Below are positions 53,278-62,420 of a stretch of DNA of 64,000 nucleotides, one piece after another (positions within the stretch are counted from its first letter, which is position 1; every line of letters begins with the position of its first letter). The notes beneath the pieces were generated by a model. That model had not been told where the DNA came from and did no database searches. It saw only the letters and a list, made by a program, of their open reading frames with translations. The position numbers were made by a program, and so were the translations under genes. The stretch lies in the NCBI RefSeq assembly GCF_038404745.2, contig NZ_JAYKTT020000030.1:124001-188000 (forward strand), written 5' to 3'. Source of the stretch: Chlorogloeopsis sp038404745 (lineage in GTDB: Bacteria; Cyanobacteriota; Cyanobacteriia; Cyanobacteriales; Nostocaceae).

Positions 53278-53468
53278 GTAGGGTAGTAAAAAAGGCAGAG
53301 GGCAGATGGCAGAGGGCAAAAGGTAGTCGCCATGAATAAAATTTACACCAAGTTATGAAAAAGGGTTCTTTCTCATACACCCTCCGAGTTTGTAATTTAG
53401 GTATCTATGAAAAAGGTGCGTAACGCGATCGCATCACCCACCCAATAAATTTGATATTTCTTTACGAT

Positions 53469-53792
53469 TTATGAAGCTAAAGCCACTTCTACCATTTGCT
53501 GCAATTCGCCTTTTTGGTAAAGTTCAATCATGATATCTGAACCACCAATGAATTGACCGTTGATATAAACTTGAGGAATTGTCGGCCAGTTAGAGTATTC
53601 TTTAATTCCCTGACGAATTTCGTAGTCATCTAGAATATTAACGGTTTCAAAGGGAACTCCTAATGTGTTTAAAATTTGAACAACATTGTTGGAGAAGCCG
53701 CACATAGGCATCAACTTAGTTCCCTTCATGAAAACTAAAATCTTGTTTTCTTTTACTAAGTTGTCAATTCGCTCTTTGAGTTCTGGTGTCAT
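53469..53792 (-). CDS. grxD: Monothiol glutaredoxin (Grx4/GrxD type)
   Basis: A 107-residue CGFS-type monothiol glutaredoxin: C31 in MPMCGFSNNVVQIL, with the glutathione-binding WPTIPQVYINGQFIGGSDIM. Such proteins bind [2Fe-2S] clusters with glutathione and pass them on, and also form heterocomplexes with BolA proteins. The BolA gene is directly upstream on the same strand with a gap of about 73 bases, supporting a functional pair in Fe-S trafficking or iron regulation. Confidence 0.97.
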   Translation of the reverse strand: MTPELKERIDNLVKENKILVFMKGTKLMPMCGFSNNVVQILNTLGVPFETVNILDDYEIRQGIKEYSNWPTIPQVYINGQFIGGSDIMIELYQKGELQQMVEVALAS

Positions 53793-53865
53793 AGTCTTTT
53801 GGGATTTTCTGTTACTTATAGGTCGTTAGTCATTCATCCATAGTACCTAGTCGAAAAATTTTTGA

Positions 53866-54117
53866 CTATTGACTGCTTTGCCAAGCTTCAGGAGTATAGG
53901 TTTTTAGTGCCAAGGCATGGATTGCTTCAGTAGACATCGCTTGTTGTAGCGCACCATAAACCAACTGGTGTTGCTGCACTAATCCTTTACCTGCAAACTG
54001 CGATGAAACTACTGTGACTTGATAGTGATCGCCACCACCAGTCAAGTCTTGCACCTGAATCTGGGCGTCTGGCAGTTCCGCCTTGATCATTGTCTCAATC
54101 TGCTGCGGACTAATCAT
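53866..54117 (-). CDS. bolA: BolA-family protein
   Basis: An 83-residue BolA domain: MISPQQIETMIKAELPDAQIQVQDLTGGGDHYQVTVVSSQFAGKGLVQQHQLVYGALQQAM, with the conserved His in QQHQLV. BolA proteins bind [2Fe-2S] clusters together with monothiol glutaredoxins. The gene precedes grxD on the same strand, so the two likely form one transcript and one complex. Confidence 0.96.
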   Translation of the reverse strand: MISPQQIETMIKAELPDAQIQVQDLTGGGDHYQVTVVSSQFAGKGLVQQHQLVYGALQQAMSTEAIHALALKTYTPEAWQSSQ

Positions 54118-54344
54118 CGCAATTCCTATAAAACTTCTCTTCTATTATTAGCAATTATTTACTCTATTACTTGCCAACATGAGATTTAGCAAGTTTAGGC
54201 AGAATCGCGCTTTCTAGCTATTATTTTTGAAAGTGCGTTAGCTTTGACATTTACAAACCCATCCTACCATTAGATATCCAAAAGCCCGCCTACCTACTGG
54301 CGGCGGTCTATAAAAGAAACTGATGCCAGGTATAGTTATTGTAA

Positions 54345-54950
54345 TTATTTCTGAGATGAGGAAGAGGAGCTGTTTGCTCCTCTAGGGAAAGGAGCATCAA
54401 CAAACCCCAGTTCTAATAATTGCTGGTAAGCTTTCTTACCTAAATCGCGGGTTGGATTTTGACTTTTAACAATTTGAATTAGTAACGGCACTGCTAATTC
54501 TGGTTTATTTTGTGCTCTGTGTACAAGGGCTAATTGATAGGTAGCTTCGTCTCGCATTTGAGCTGTTTCTAGTGCCTTTTTACGCTGGGCGTCGGCAACT
54601 CTGTTATCAATACCAGAAAAACTAGAGTTGAGATCTTGATAGAAATTTGATAGCTGATTAAAAACTAATCGTGCTTCTTGAAGTTTCTTCGCAGCAGCAT
54701 CATAGTTTTGGGAATTAACAGCTTGGCTTGCCTCTGACATCAAACGCTTACCTCCATCAAGGCTCAAAATACTGTTATTTTGTACTGCTGGACGGAGATT
54801 ATTAGGGTTATTGGGATCAATAGGTTGTGGTTGATTGGGAGTATTTGTTAGCGTTGGTTGTTGAGCATGAACAGGTAGTAGCAGGCTAAGGGCTGCTATG
54901 ACTGATAAAAAACTGAAGCGAATTATGGGGACAGTTACTGCCGACTTCAT
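54345..54950 (-). CDS. Exported cyanobacterial protein with helical repeat region
   Basis: A signal peptide covers about residues 1-29 (FSFLSVIAALSLLLPVHA, cleaved before QQPTL). A Pro/Asn-rich linker follows (QPIDPNNPNNLRP). Residues about 65-185 form TPR-like helices: ASQAVNSQNYDAAAKKLQEARLVFNQL and RDEATYQLALVHRAQNKPELAVPLLIQIV. The C-terminus is a Ser run. It probably acts in the periplasm as a scaffold. It diverges from the S8 protease gene; function unknown. Confidence 0.82.
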   Translation of the reverse strand: MKSAVTVPIIRFSFLSVIAALSLLLPVHAQQPTLTNTPNQPQPIDPNNPNNLRPAVQNNSILSLDGGKRLMSEASQAVNSQNYDAAAKKLQEARLVFNQLSNFYQDLNSSFSGIDNRVADAQRKKALETAQMRDEATYQLALVHRAQNKPELAVPLLIQIVKSQNPTRDLGKKAYQQLLELGFVDAPFPRGANSSSSSSQK

Positions 54951-55123
54951 GGGATAAATTTATGCAACAACTAAACAAAAAATTATTAGGAACTTCGGGT
55001 ATCTTAACTCTGTTTTGGGCTTTGACCAAAAAAAGTCATCTCTTGAAGTTTCTCCGATCTAGACTGCAAATGAATCAAATCATGTTCCCATTGCCTCTTT
55101 AACCGTATTTTAAATGAGTAGCC

Positions 55124-57226
55124 ATGAACGATCGCCTAAATTCCTCTGATGTTTCTTCTGTTGGAGTATCCACAGCTAGTCTGGGGTTGATTTTACAACG
55201 CGGTGGCGAAGAATTGATATTAGAAAAGGTGAGCGATCGCTTTACCATTCGTCCTGTTGATAACATTTCACCCAAACAATTATCTCAAGCAAATTGGGGT
55301 AGTTGGTGTCGCAGTATTCCCAAGGCAGAACTAGCATTATTCGTCGTTGCACCCACACAACTAGATAGAGCAATGGCTGGAGCGCGCGCTTCCCACAATG
55401 TGGCATTTGCCAGTCATGTTTACCAAATCAAAGATAATCCTCTAGCGAAAGTTTATTTAACTGACCAAATTACAATTCAATTTGCTTCCTGGGTAGACGC
55501 TGCCACTATTAATGCCATTACCACAAAATTTGGCTTAGTCCAAGTTAAATCTGTCCCTACTGTTGCCAATACTTTTGTTTTTTTAGTTAGTGAACAAGCT
55601 ACAGAAAATCCAATCAAAATTACCAATCATTTGATTTCATTGCCAGAGATTTTAGTTGCTGAACCGAATATCATTGTTCATCAACAACATCATTACCAAC
55701 CGCGAGATCCTCTCTATCCGCAGCAATGGTATCTTAACCATAAAGGCGGTAATCAATTGGCTAATGGTTCTCATATTTCTGTAGAAAACGCTTGGGATAT
55801 CACTCGCGGTGTTCGTTCGGTGGTAGTGGCAGTGGTAGACGATTCTTTTGATTTAAACCACTCAGATTTTCAAGGTAGTGGGAAGATTGTTGCTCCCAGA
55901 GATTTTAAAGAAAATGACTTCTTGCCCTTACCTGATGAGCAGGAAACTAGCCACGGTACAGCTTGTGCGGGAATAGCATTGGCAGAAGAAAATGGTACAG
56001 GAATTGTTGGAGTTGCTCCTGGTTGTGCTTTGATGCCCATTCGTACCACTGGCTTTTTAGATGATGAATCTATCGAAGCTATTTTCGATTGGGCAACTGA
56101 AAAAGGGGCTAGTATAATTTCTTGCAGTTGGGGAGCATCAGCAATTTACTTCCCATTGTCTTTGCGCCAACGTACTGCTATTACTCGTGCTGCCACAAAA
56201 GGACGTAATGGTAGGGGCTGTGTAATTTTATTTGCTGCGGGTAATGCCAATCGTCCAATTAATGGCAGCGTATACGAACAGGGATGGGAAAAAAATATTA
56301 TTAAAGGTAATACTAAGTGGTTAAGTGGATTTACTGTACATCCAGATGTAATTACGGTGGCTGCTTCCACTAGTTTGAATAAAAAAGCTGCTTACAGTAA
56401 TTGGGGAAGTAATATTTCAGTTTGTGCGCCTAGTAACAATGCTTCACCAGGGATGTGGTTTCAAGAAACAGGTTATATCTATACCCAGCCTGCGATCGCC
56501 ACAGCAATTTCTGGACGAGGTATGTTCACTACCGATCAGGTAGGGGCTGCTGGTTACGATCCGAGCAACTTTACCGAGAACTTTGGCGGAACTTCCAGTG
56601 CTACCCCGGTAGTGGCAGGTGTAGCAGCACTGATTTTATCCGTGAATCCTGACTTGAGTGCTAAACAAGTGAAACGCATTCTCGAAGAAACCGCTGATAA
56701 AATTGTTGACCTGGATGCCGATGCTCAATTAGGCTTGCGTTATGGCAGTTACGATGAGAACGGCCATTCGCAATGGTTTGGTTATGGGAAAGTGAATGCT
56801 TTGCGGGCAGTACAAGCAGCGCAACAGCTACGAACAGTAATAATGAGTGCTACCTGGCAAATCGGAGGACAAAATCATAACCAGGTTTTAATTCCAGATA
56901 ACGAGCCACAAGGAATTAAAAGCGCGATCGCTATTTCCGACTCCAGTTTGGTTAAAGATATTCAGGTAAGCGTCAATATTACTCACGATTTTTTAGGCGA
57001 TCTGGAGATTTATTTGATTGCTCCTAACAATCGTCTTGTACTATTGCAAAATCGTACCTTAGGCCGCCGTAAGGAATTACAGGCTACTTACACACTTCAG
57101 TCGCACCCAATCCTCCAGCAGTTACTATCTTTAAGTGCTAATGGACGTTGGCAGTTGTGGATAGTTGACCACGTATCGCAAGATGTAGGCAAACTGAATA
57201 ACTGGGAATTAGCTTTGGGAATTTAG
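55124..57226 (+). CDS. S8 (subtilisin) serine protease with C-terminal P domain, PrcA-like
   Basis: A 700-residue protease with the catalytic triad D239 (VVDDSFDLNH), H277 (SHGTACAG) and S491 (GTSSATPVVAG). The N-terminal 200 residues resemble a prodomain, and a proprotein convertase P domain follows at about 575-700 (DIQVSVNITHDFLGDLEIYLIAPN, LNNWELALGI). This architecture and length fit the calcium-dependent protease PrcA of Anabaena. No classical signal peptide is visible at the start. Calcium dependence is inferred from that family, not seen. The gene is monocistronic and ends next to repeat copy E. Confidence 0.94.
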   Translation: MNDRLNSSDVSSVGVSTASLGLILQRGGEELILEKVSDRFTIRPVDNISPKQLSQANWGSWCRSIPKAELALFVVAPTQLDRAMAGARASHNVAFASHVYQIKDNPLAKVYLTDQITIQFASWVDAATINAITTKFGLVQVKSVPTVANTFVFLVSEQATENPIKITNHLISLPEILVAEPNIIVHQQHHYQPRDPLYPQQWYLNHKGGNQLANGSHISVENAWDITRGVRSVVVAVVDDSFDLNHSDFQGSGKIVAPRDFKENDFLPLPDEQETSHGTACAGIALAEENGTGIVGVAPGCALMPIRTTGFLDDESIEAIFDWATEKGASIISCSWGASAIYFPLSLRQRTAITRAATKGRNGRGCVILFAAGNANRPINGSVYEQGWEKNIIKGNTKWLSGFTVHPDVITVAASTSLNKKAAYSNWGSNISVCAPSNNASPGMWFQETGYIYTQPAIATAISGRGMFTTDQVGAAGYDPSNFTENFGGTSSATPVVAGVAALILSVNPDLSAKQVKRILEETADKIVDLDADAQLGLRYGSYDENGHSQWFGYGKVNALRAVQAAQQLRTVIMSATWQIGGQNHNQVLIPDNEPQGIKSAIAISDSSLVKDIQVSVNITHDFLGDLEIYLIAPNNRLVLLQNRTLGRRKELQATYTLQSHPILQQLLSLSANGRWQLWIVDHVSQDVGKLNNWELALGI

Positions 57227-57266
57227 GGGATAGGGGTTAGCAAGTAAAAATTAACTCCTACCTACT

Positions 57267-57391
57267 GTACGGGCGGGTTTAAAAGATAAATTGTCGGCTT
57301 TAACCCAAAGTTAATTAACAAAACCCGCACGGCAGTCGCTACAACCGGGGGAACCCCGACGCCAGGTGCTACAACGCGCTGCCTTCCCTAC
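57267..57391. repeat. GGGCGGGTTT inverted-end element, copy E, with nested module
   Basis: Begins GTACGGGCGGGTTTAAAAGATAAATTG and, after AAAACCCGCAC, continues with the nested palindromic module (GGCAGTCGCTACAAC, GGGGGAACCCCGACG, CTACAACGCGCTGCC) in the opposite orientation to copy D. Flanked by CCTACTACTG- and CTAACCACTAACC-type repeats. Confidence 0.75.
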
Positions 57392-57412
57392 TAACCACTA
57401 ACCACTAACAAA

Positions 57413-58180
57413 TCAAGAATTAGGCATTTCAGCAAATGTATGAGTAGCGATCGCTGATTCATCATGGCTTAAGAGTTTAAGTGCCTTTTCTAAATCAGTA
57501 GTCAGGCGTTTGGCATCTTGTTTGCTATTACCACTTATGTAATCTGCTACCTGAATAGGTGAACCGATGTGAATGCTGACATTAGTACCCCAACGCGGAT
57601 AAGGATCGCTGTAGTTGATACCGATAGGGACTATTTTCACTCCTAGATCTGGGTAGCCAGATTCGGCAGTCAAAGCCAGACGAGCAATTCCAGGCTTCAA
57701 AGGGTGTACTTTTCCATCTCGAAAAATGCCACCTTCTGGGAAAATCACTAGAGGTTCTTTTTGCTGAAGTATTTGCACACCATGACGTAAAGTGGTAACT
57801 GACGGGTGTTTAATATCTACAGGAAATCCTCCCATCCGGCGAACAAACCAACCTTGTAAACCTTGGCACTCAGTAACAGTCACCATATAACGCAAGTCTC
57901 GTCCTGTAATCCAACGTCCTGCTACGTAGGGTACAAGTATTGCATCCCAACGAGAACGATGAGTAGGAGCAAAGATTACAGACCCAGTGATAGGAATATT
58001 TTCTTTTCCGGTAATCTGAATTTGTCCAAAAAATGAAGGTAATAAATTATACCCTAAAAAATAAGCTAAAGGAGTTAACCAAGGAGAAACCCATGAGGTA
58101 GTAGAAGCCACCTTCGCATTTACTTGGGTGCTGGCTAATTTGTTCTGATAGGTATAGTCGGATGAGTGAAGTTCCATCAT
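57413..58180 (-). CDS. plsC: 1-acyl-sn-glycerol-3-phosphate acyltransferase (PlsC family)
   Basis: Adds the second acyl chain to lysophosphatidic acid in membrane lipid synthesis. The catalytic HX4D motif is HRSRWD (H74 to D79), and the glycerophosphate-binding FPEGGIFRDG follows near residue 148; PLKPGIARLAL completes the family pattern. A short hydrophobic stretch before the motif anchors it to the membrane. The 255-residue length is normal. It is the second gene after tadA on the same strand, 120 bases away. Cyanobacteria have several PlsC-like enzymes; which substrate this one prefers is unknown. Confidence 0.94.
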   Translation of the reverse strand: MMELHSSDYTYQNKLASTQVNAKVASTTSWVSPWLTPLAYFLGYNLLPSFFGQIQITGKENIPITGSVIFAPTHRSRWDAILVPYVAGRWITGRDLRYMVTVTECQGLQGWFVRRMGGFPVDIKHPSVTTLRHGVQILQQKEPLVIFPEGGIFRDGKVHPLKPGIARLALTAESGYPDLGVKIVPIGINYSDPYPRWGTNVSIHIGSPIQVADYISGNSKQDAKRLTTDLEKALKLLSHDESAIATHTFAEMPNS

Positions 58181-58300
58181 GACGGTGGCTACTGACTGTT
58201 GGGTAAACTTTTACAATGTGATCAAAGTATGGACTAAATACACCGTAGATTCTCTTCCCAGACTTGTGTCGCACCAACTGGACAGTTTTACCTCTGTCCG

Positions 58301-58786
58301 TTAGTCTGTGTGATGTCGCAAATTAGCAAACCAGCTTTGCAGTTGCTGACGACAAGCAGATTCTTGAACGCCTCCAATGACACGCAAACGGTGATTAGAA
58401 ACTGCACTGTCGGGGATATTGGCAACAGTACGAATTGCGCCTGTTTTGGGGTCATCTAATCCATAAACCAAAAGTCCAATCCGGGCTTGGATAATCGCAC
58501 CTGCACACATCGGACAAGGTTCGAGAGTAACGTAGAGAGTACATTGATTTAGACGCCAAGTTTTTAACTTACTAGCAGCTGCTCTAAGGGCAATTATCTC
58601 CGCATGAGCTGTTGGATCTTGGTCGCGTTCTTTTCTATTTTCGCCTTCTGCGATCGCCTCCCCCAAAGAATTAACAATTACAGCACCGACAGGAACTTCA
58701 CCTGCATTACCAGCTTGTTCTGCTAAAGTTAGGGCATGGTGCATCCACTGGCAATGGATGAGATATTCTGTGTATTTGAGTGACAT
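58301..58786 (-). CDS. tadA: tRNA-specific adenosine deaminase
   Basis: Deaminates the wobble adenosine of tRNA-Arg to inosine. The zinc-binding and catalytic residues are H61 and E63 (HAEIIAL) and C91/C94 (PCPMCAGAI). The length of 161 residues and sequence PVGAVIV, TLYVTLEP are typical. The gene is followed on the same strand by plsC. Confidence 0.96.
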   Translation of the reverse strand: MSLKYTEYLIHCQWMHHALTLAEQAGNAGEVPVGAVIVNSLGEAIAEGENRKERDQDPTAHAEIIALRAAASKLKTWRLNQCTLYVTLEPCPMCAGAIIQARIGLLVYGLDDPKTGAIRTVANIPDSAVSNHRLRVIGGVQESACRQQLQSWFANLRHHTD

Positions 58787-58838
58787 ATTTTGAGGTCAAT
58801 AATACCCTGAGACTAGAAATCTGGGACTGCATAAACAA

Positions 58839-58856
58839 AGCCCGTTTGCACGGGCT
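58839..58856 (-). terminator. Terminator hairpin after the 68-aa gene
   Basis: AGCCCG (58839-58844) pairs with CGGGCT (58851-58856). On the minus strand it is followed by TTTGTTTAT, so it probably ends the transcript of the 68-aa gene located at 58890-59096. Confidence 0.6.
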
Positions 58857-58889
58857 AATGAATTTATTCTGTACACATCGGGTGAATTA

Positions 58890-59096
58890 TTAAGCTTGTT
58901 TCTCTTCGGCGAAAGTTTCCAATCTTGCCGCTACATAGTTGAGCGCATCTATGAACTTATAGGAGTAGCATTCCTCGAACTTCGCAAAGCCTTCTTGCCT
59001 TAACCATTTGGCAACTATCAGTAGTTGTTCAGAATCAAGTTTTGACAGCATTTCAGACTCAATTACTGTTGTGTCAATGTTGTTAGAACTGTCCAT
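58890..59096 (-). CDS. Small acidic-helical protein, unknown function (68 aa)
   Basis: A 68-residue soluble protein: MDSSNNIDTTVIESEMLSK, then LDSEQLLIVAKWLRQEGFAKFEECYSYKFIDALNYVAARLETFAEEKQA. The pattern is helical with conserved-looking aromatic and Trp positions. It lies between grxC and tadA on the same strand, 43 bases downstream of grxC, so it may belong to its transcript. I do not recognise a family. Confidence 0.6.
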   Translation of the reverse strand: MDSSNNIDTTVIESEMLSKLDSEQLLIVAKWLRQEGFAKFEECYSYKFIDALNYVAARLETFAEEKQA

Positions 59097-59139
59097 CTAC
59101 TTTTTAATTCCCTTTGTTGTTGGTAAATCTCCAGACAAT

Positions 59140-59454
59140 TTAAAGTGCTGGCTGGGCTAAAAGATTGTCAAGTTGACCTTTTGTATCTAACTCATAGATG
59201 TCATCACAGCCACCAATGTGTTGATTGTTAATGAAAATTTGCGGTACAGTGCGGCGTCCGTTGGCACGTTCTGCCATTTTTGCTCTCGCTGCTTCATTGC
59301 CATCAATCTTATATTCGGTGAACTTGACACCCTTCCACCACAACAGCATCTTGGCACGGATGCAGTAAGGGCAGGGTTGCCAAGTGTAAATCTCAACATT
59401 GGCTTTGACGCGTTCTGGATGACGATTGAGAAGAGGATTGAGAAAGTCCAGCAT
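59140..59454 (-). CDS. grxC: Glutaredoxin 3 (GrxC type)
   Basis: A 104-residue dithiol glutaredoxin with the active site CPYC (C28, C31) in WQPCPYCIRAK, the cis-Pro TVPQIFIN and the glutathione-binding GGCDDI. It reduces protein and glutathione mixed disulfides. The N-terminal 19 residues are an extension before the domain. It is a second glutaredoxin gene in this window, distinct from the monothiol grxD. Confidence 0.95.
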   Translation of the reverse strand: MLDFLNPLLNRHPERVKANVEIYTWQPCPYCIRAKMLLWWKGVKFTEYKIDGNEAARAKMAERANGRRTVPQIFINNQHIGGCDDIYELDTKGQLDNLLAQPAL

Positions 59455-59660
59455 AATCGAAAAATCGCAAGCTAAAAGTGTGACGTTCTATAAACGTCTG
59501 TATGGATTCTAATAAATTTATCCGCTTCAACATAAAGGATATTTATCTGTACAGGTAACACTTTTGATATCCCTTAGTAAATAAAGCCGATAGTGAAGAC
59601 TATTTTCCACATTCCCACTGGTATCCGCCCTTTGGTAGACTGTAAAACTGAATCGGCCAG

Positions 59661-60740
59661 ATGACAAAGTCGCAAAATCAAGCTATCGAGAGGGCAGACT
59701 CTGTGGAAAATACTCTTGGGTTAGAGATTATTGAGGTAGTTGAGCAAGCCGCGATCGCTTCTGCTCGTTGGATGGGCAAGGGCGAAAAAAATACTGCTGA
59801 TCAAGTAGCTGTAGAAGCTATGCGGGAGCGGATGAATAAAATCTATATGCGCGGTCGCATTGTGATTGGGGAAGGTGAACGCGATGATGCCCCTATGCTT
59901 TATATCGGGGAAGAAGTCGGTATTTGTAGCCGTCCAGATGCTAAAAACTTTTGCAACCCAGATGAACTAATTGAAATTGACATCGCTGTTGACCCCTGTG
60001 AAGGTACTAACCTAGTGGCATATGGTCAACCAGGCTCAATGGCTGTTTTGGCAATTTCCGAAAAAGGTGGTTTGTTTGCCGCTCCCGACTTCTACATGAA
60101 GAAGTTAGCAGCCCCTCCTGCTGCTAAGGGGAAAGTGGACATCAACAAATCTGCAACAGAAAACCTCAAGATTCTCGCCGAGTGTTTAGATCGCTCTATC
60201 GAAGAACTTGTTGTAGTGGTAATGAAGCGTGAGCGCCACAACGATTTGATTAAAGAAATCCGGGAAGCAGGAGCTAGAGTTCAACTCATTTCGGATGGTG
60301 ATGTCGGTGCCGCTCTATCCTGTGGTTTTGCTGGTACCAATATTCATGCCTTAATGGGAATTGGTGCTGCTCCAGAAGGTGTAATTTCTGCTGCGGCAAT
60401 GCGTGCTTTGGGCGGACACTTCCAAGGACAGCTGATTTACGATCCGGCGATCGTGAAGACAGGTTTGATTGGCGAAAGCAAAGAAGCCAACCTTGATCGG
60501 CTAAAGTCAATGGGTATTAACGATCCTGATAAAGTCTACGATGCTCATGAACTAGCATCTGGTGAAACTGTTTTGTTTGCTGCTTGCGGTATCACCACTG
60601 GTAACCTCATCCAAGGTGTGCGCTTCTTCCACGGAGGAGCACGAACTCAAAGTCTGGTAATTTCTAACCAGTCCAAGACTGCTCGATTTGTCGATACAAT
60701 CCATATGCTCGACGAACCAAAATCACTGCAACTGCATTAA
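59661..60740 (+). CDS. glpX: Class II fructose-1,6-bisphosphatase / sedoheptulose-1,7-bisphosphatase
   Basis: In cyanobacteria this bifunctional enzyme serves the Calvin cycle, removing the 1-phosphate from fructose 1,6- and sedoheptulose 1,7-bisphosphate. The GlpX signature is clear: WMGKGEKNTADQVAVEAMR, RIVIGEGERDDAPMLYIGE, DPCEGTNLVAYGQPGSMAVLA, GDVGAALSCGFAGTNIHALMGIGAAPEGVISAAAMRALGG. Length is 359 aa, slightly longer at the N-terminus than common. No strong ribosome binding site is seen. hemA follows on the same strand, separated by repeat copy F. Confidence 0.97.
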   Translation: MTKSQNQAIERADSVENTLGLEIIEVVEQAAIASARWMGKGEKNTADQVAVEAMRERMNKIYMRGRIVIGEGERDDAPMLYIGEEVGICSRPDAKNFCNPDELIEIDIAVDPCEGTNLVAYGQPGSMAVLAISEKGGLFAAPDFYMKKLAAPPAAKGKVDINKSATENLKILAECLDRSIEELVVVVMKRERHNDLIKEIREAGARVQLISDGDVGAALSCGFAGTNIHALMGIGAAPEGVISAAAMRALGGHFQGQLIYDPAIVKTGLIGESKEANLDRLKSMGINDPDKVYDAHELASGETVLFAACGITTGNLIQGVRFFHGGARTQSLVISNQSKTARFVDTIHMLDEPKSLQLH

Positions 60741-60812
60741 TTAATGAAGAATGGGGATGGATAATGGTTAGTAGATAGTAGTTAGTAGTTGGTAGTTAGT
60801 AGTTGGTAGTTG

Positions 60813-60926
60813 GTAGGGGTGGGTTTAGAAGATAAATTATCGGTTTAAACCAAAAGATAATCAACAAAACCCGCACGGCAGTCGCTACAACGCGCTTAAC
60901 CCGCAAGGGCGCGCTGCCTCCCGTAC
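60813..60926. repeat. GGGCGGGTTT inverted-end element, copy F, with nested module
   Basis: Begins GTAGGGGTGGGTTTAGAAGATAAATTATCGG and, after AAAACCCGCACGGCAGTCGC, carries the nested module (TACAACGCGC, CCCGCAAGGGCGCGCTGCC) ending CCGTAC. Preceded by several GTTAGTAGTTGG units. It lies between glpX and hemA. Confidence 0.75.
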
Positions 60927-61052
60927 AGTAGTTACTTGTTAACCACTATCCATTACCCACTATCGACTATCTATTAACTACTAGCAGCCATTTATTCCCT
61001 ATTCCTTAAATTCCCAATTACCAATCACCGATTCGTAACTAAGATTTAGCAG

Positions 61053-62339
61053 ATGAATATAGCAGTGGTGGGGTTAAGCCATAGAACAGCCCCAGTAGAA
61101 GTCCGGGAAAAACTGAGCATTCCAGAACCACAGACCGAAAGCGCGATCGCACACCTGCTTAGTTATCCTCATCTTAAAGAAGTTGCCATCCTCAGTACTT
61201 GTAACCGTTTAGAAATTTACATTGTGACTGAGGAATCTGAACAAGGTGTCCGAGAGGTAAGCCAGTTTTTATCAGAACACAGTAAAATTCCTACGCAGCT
61301 TTTACGTCAACACTTGTTTGTGTTGTTACACCAAGACGCAGTCATGCATTTAATGCGAGTCGCTGCTGGTTTAGATAGCTTGGTACTAGGAGAAGGTCAA
61401 ATTCTTGCCCAGGTAAAAAATACTCACAAACTGGGACAACAATATAACGGTATAAAAACAATTTTGAATCGATTATTCAAACAAGCGATAACAGCTGGTA
61501 AGCGAGTACGTACCGAGACTAGTATTGGTACTGGTGCAGTCTCCATCAGTTCTGCGGCTGTAGAATTGGCACATATGAAGGTAGAAAACTTGGCGGCTTG
61601 CCGAGTGGCAATTCTAGGTGCTGGTAAGATGTCGCGGTTGTTGGTACAACACCTTATTTCTAAAGGTGCTGCCAAAATTTGTATTTTAAATCGCTCTGTG
61701 GGACGAGCACAGGAGTTAGCTCAACAGTTCCCTGAACACAATATCCAAATTTGTCTGCTCTCGGAAATGCTAACAGTTATTTCCGAATGCGATTTAATAT
61801 TTACTAGCACAGCTGCGACTGATCCAATTCTTGATCGCGCTAAGTTAGAACTGGTTTTAGAACCTAATCGCGGTTTGATGTTAATTGATATTTCTGTACC
61901 TCGCAATGTCCATACTGATGTCAACGAATTGGCAAACGTGCAAGCGTTCAATGTCGATGATTTGAAGGCAGTAGTGGCGCAAAATCACGAAAGCCGCCGC
62001 AAGATGGCACAAGAAGCCGAGGGAATTTTAGAACAGGAAGTAGAAGCTTTTGATGTCTGGTGGCGATCGCTAGAAACTGTCTCGACTATCAGTTGTCTGC
62101 GAAACAAAATTGAAACCATTCGAGAACAAGAATTAGAGAAAGCTTTATCAAGATTAGGTTCTGAATTTGGTGACAAACATCAAGAAGTGATCGAAGCTTT
62201 AACAAGAGGAATAGTTAACAAAATTTTACATGACCCGATGGTGCAATTGCGAGCGCAACAAGATGTAGAGGCAAGACGTCGCTGTATGCAAGCTCTGCAA
62301 ATGTTATTTAACCTAGATGCAGGTGAGCAGTTTAGTTGA
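61053..62339 (+). CDS. hemA: Glutamyl-tRNA reductase
   Basis: Reduces glutamyl-tRNA to glutamate-1-semialdehyde, the first committed step to heme, chlorophyll and phycobilins. The catalytic Cys is C50 in STCNRLEIY, the NADPH domain has AILGAGKMSRLLVQHL, and the dimerisation tail contains QEVIEALTRGIVNKILHDP. Length 428 is standard. It follows glpX on the same strand but with 312 bases including a repeat, so separate transcription is likely. Confidence 0.98.
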   Translation: MNIAVVGLSHRTAPVEVREKLSIPEPQTESAIAHLLSYPHLKEVAILSTCNRLEIYIVTEESEQGVREVSQFLSEHSKIPTQLLRQHLFVLLHQDAVMHLMRVAAGLDSLVLGEGQILAQVKNTHKLGQQYNGIKTILNRLFKQAITAGKRVRTETSIGTGAVSISSAAVELAHMKVENLAACRVAILGAGKMSRLLVQHLISKGAAKICILNRSVGRAQELAQQFPEHNIQICLLSEMLTVISECDLIFTSTAATDPILDRAKLELVLEPNRGLMLIDISVPRNVHTDVNELANVQAFNVDDLKAVVAQNHESRRKMAQEAEGILEQEVEAFDVWWRSLETVSTISCLRNKIETIREQELEKALSRLGSEFGDKHQEVIEALTRGIVNKILHDPMVQLRAQQDVEARRRCMQALQMLFNLDAGEQFS

Positions 62340-62420
62340 GTAGGGGCTAGAGGCTAGAGGCTATACATTTAAAATTATCAATCCCCTAGTCCCTAATCCC
62401 TAGTTCCCACTTCCTTGTAT

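Noticed and set aside
60770..60815. GTTAGTAG/GTTGGTAG repeats considered as a CRISPR array
   Set aside because: Units are 7-10 bases without unique spacers; they are simple tandem repeats flanking the short elements.
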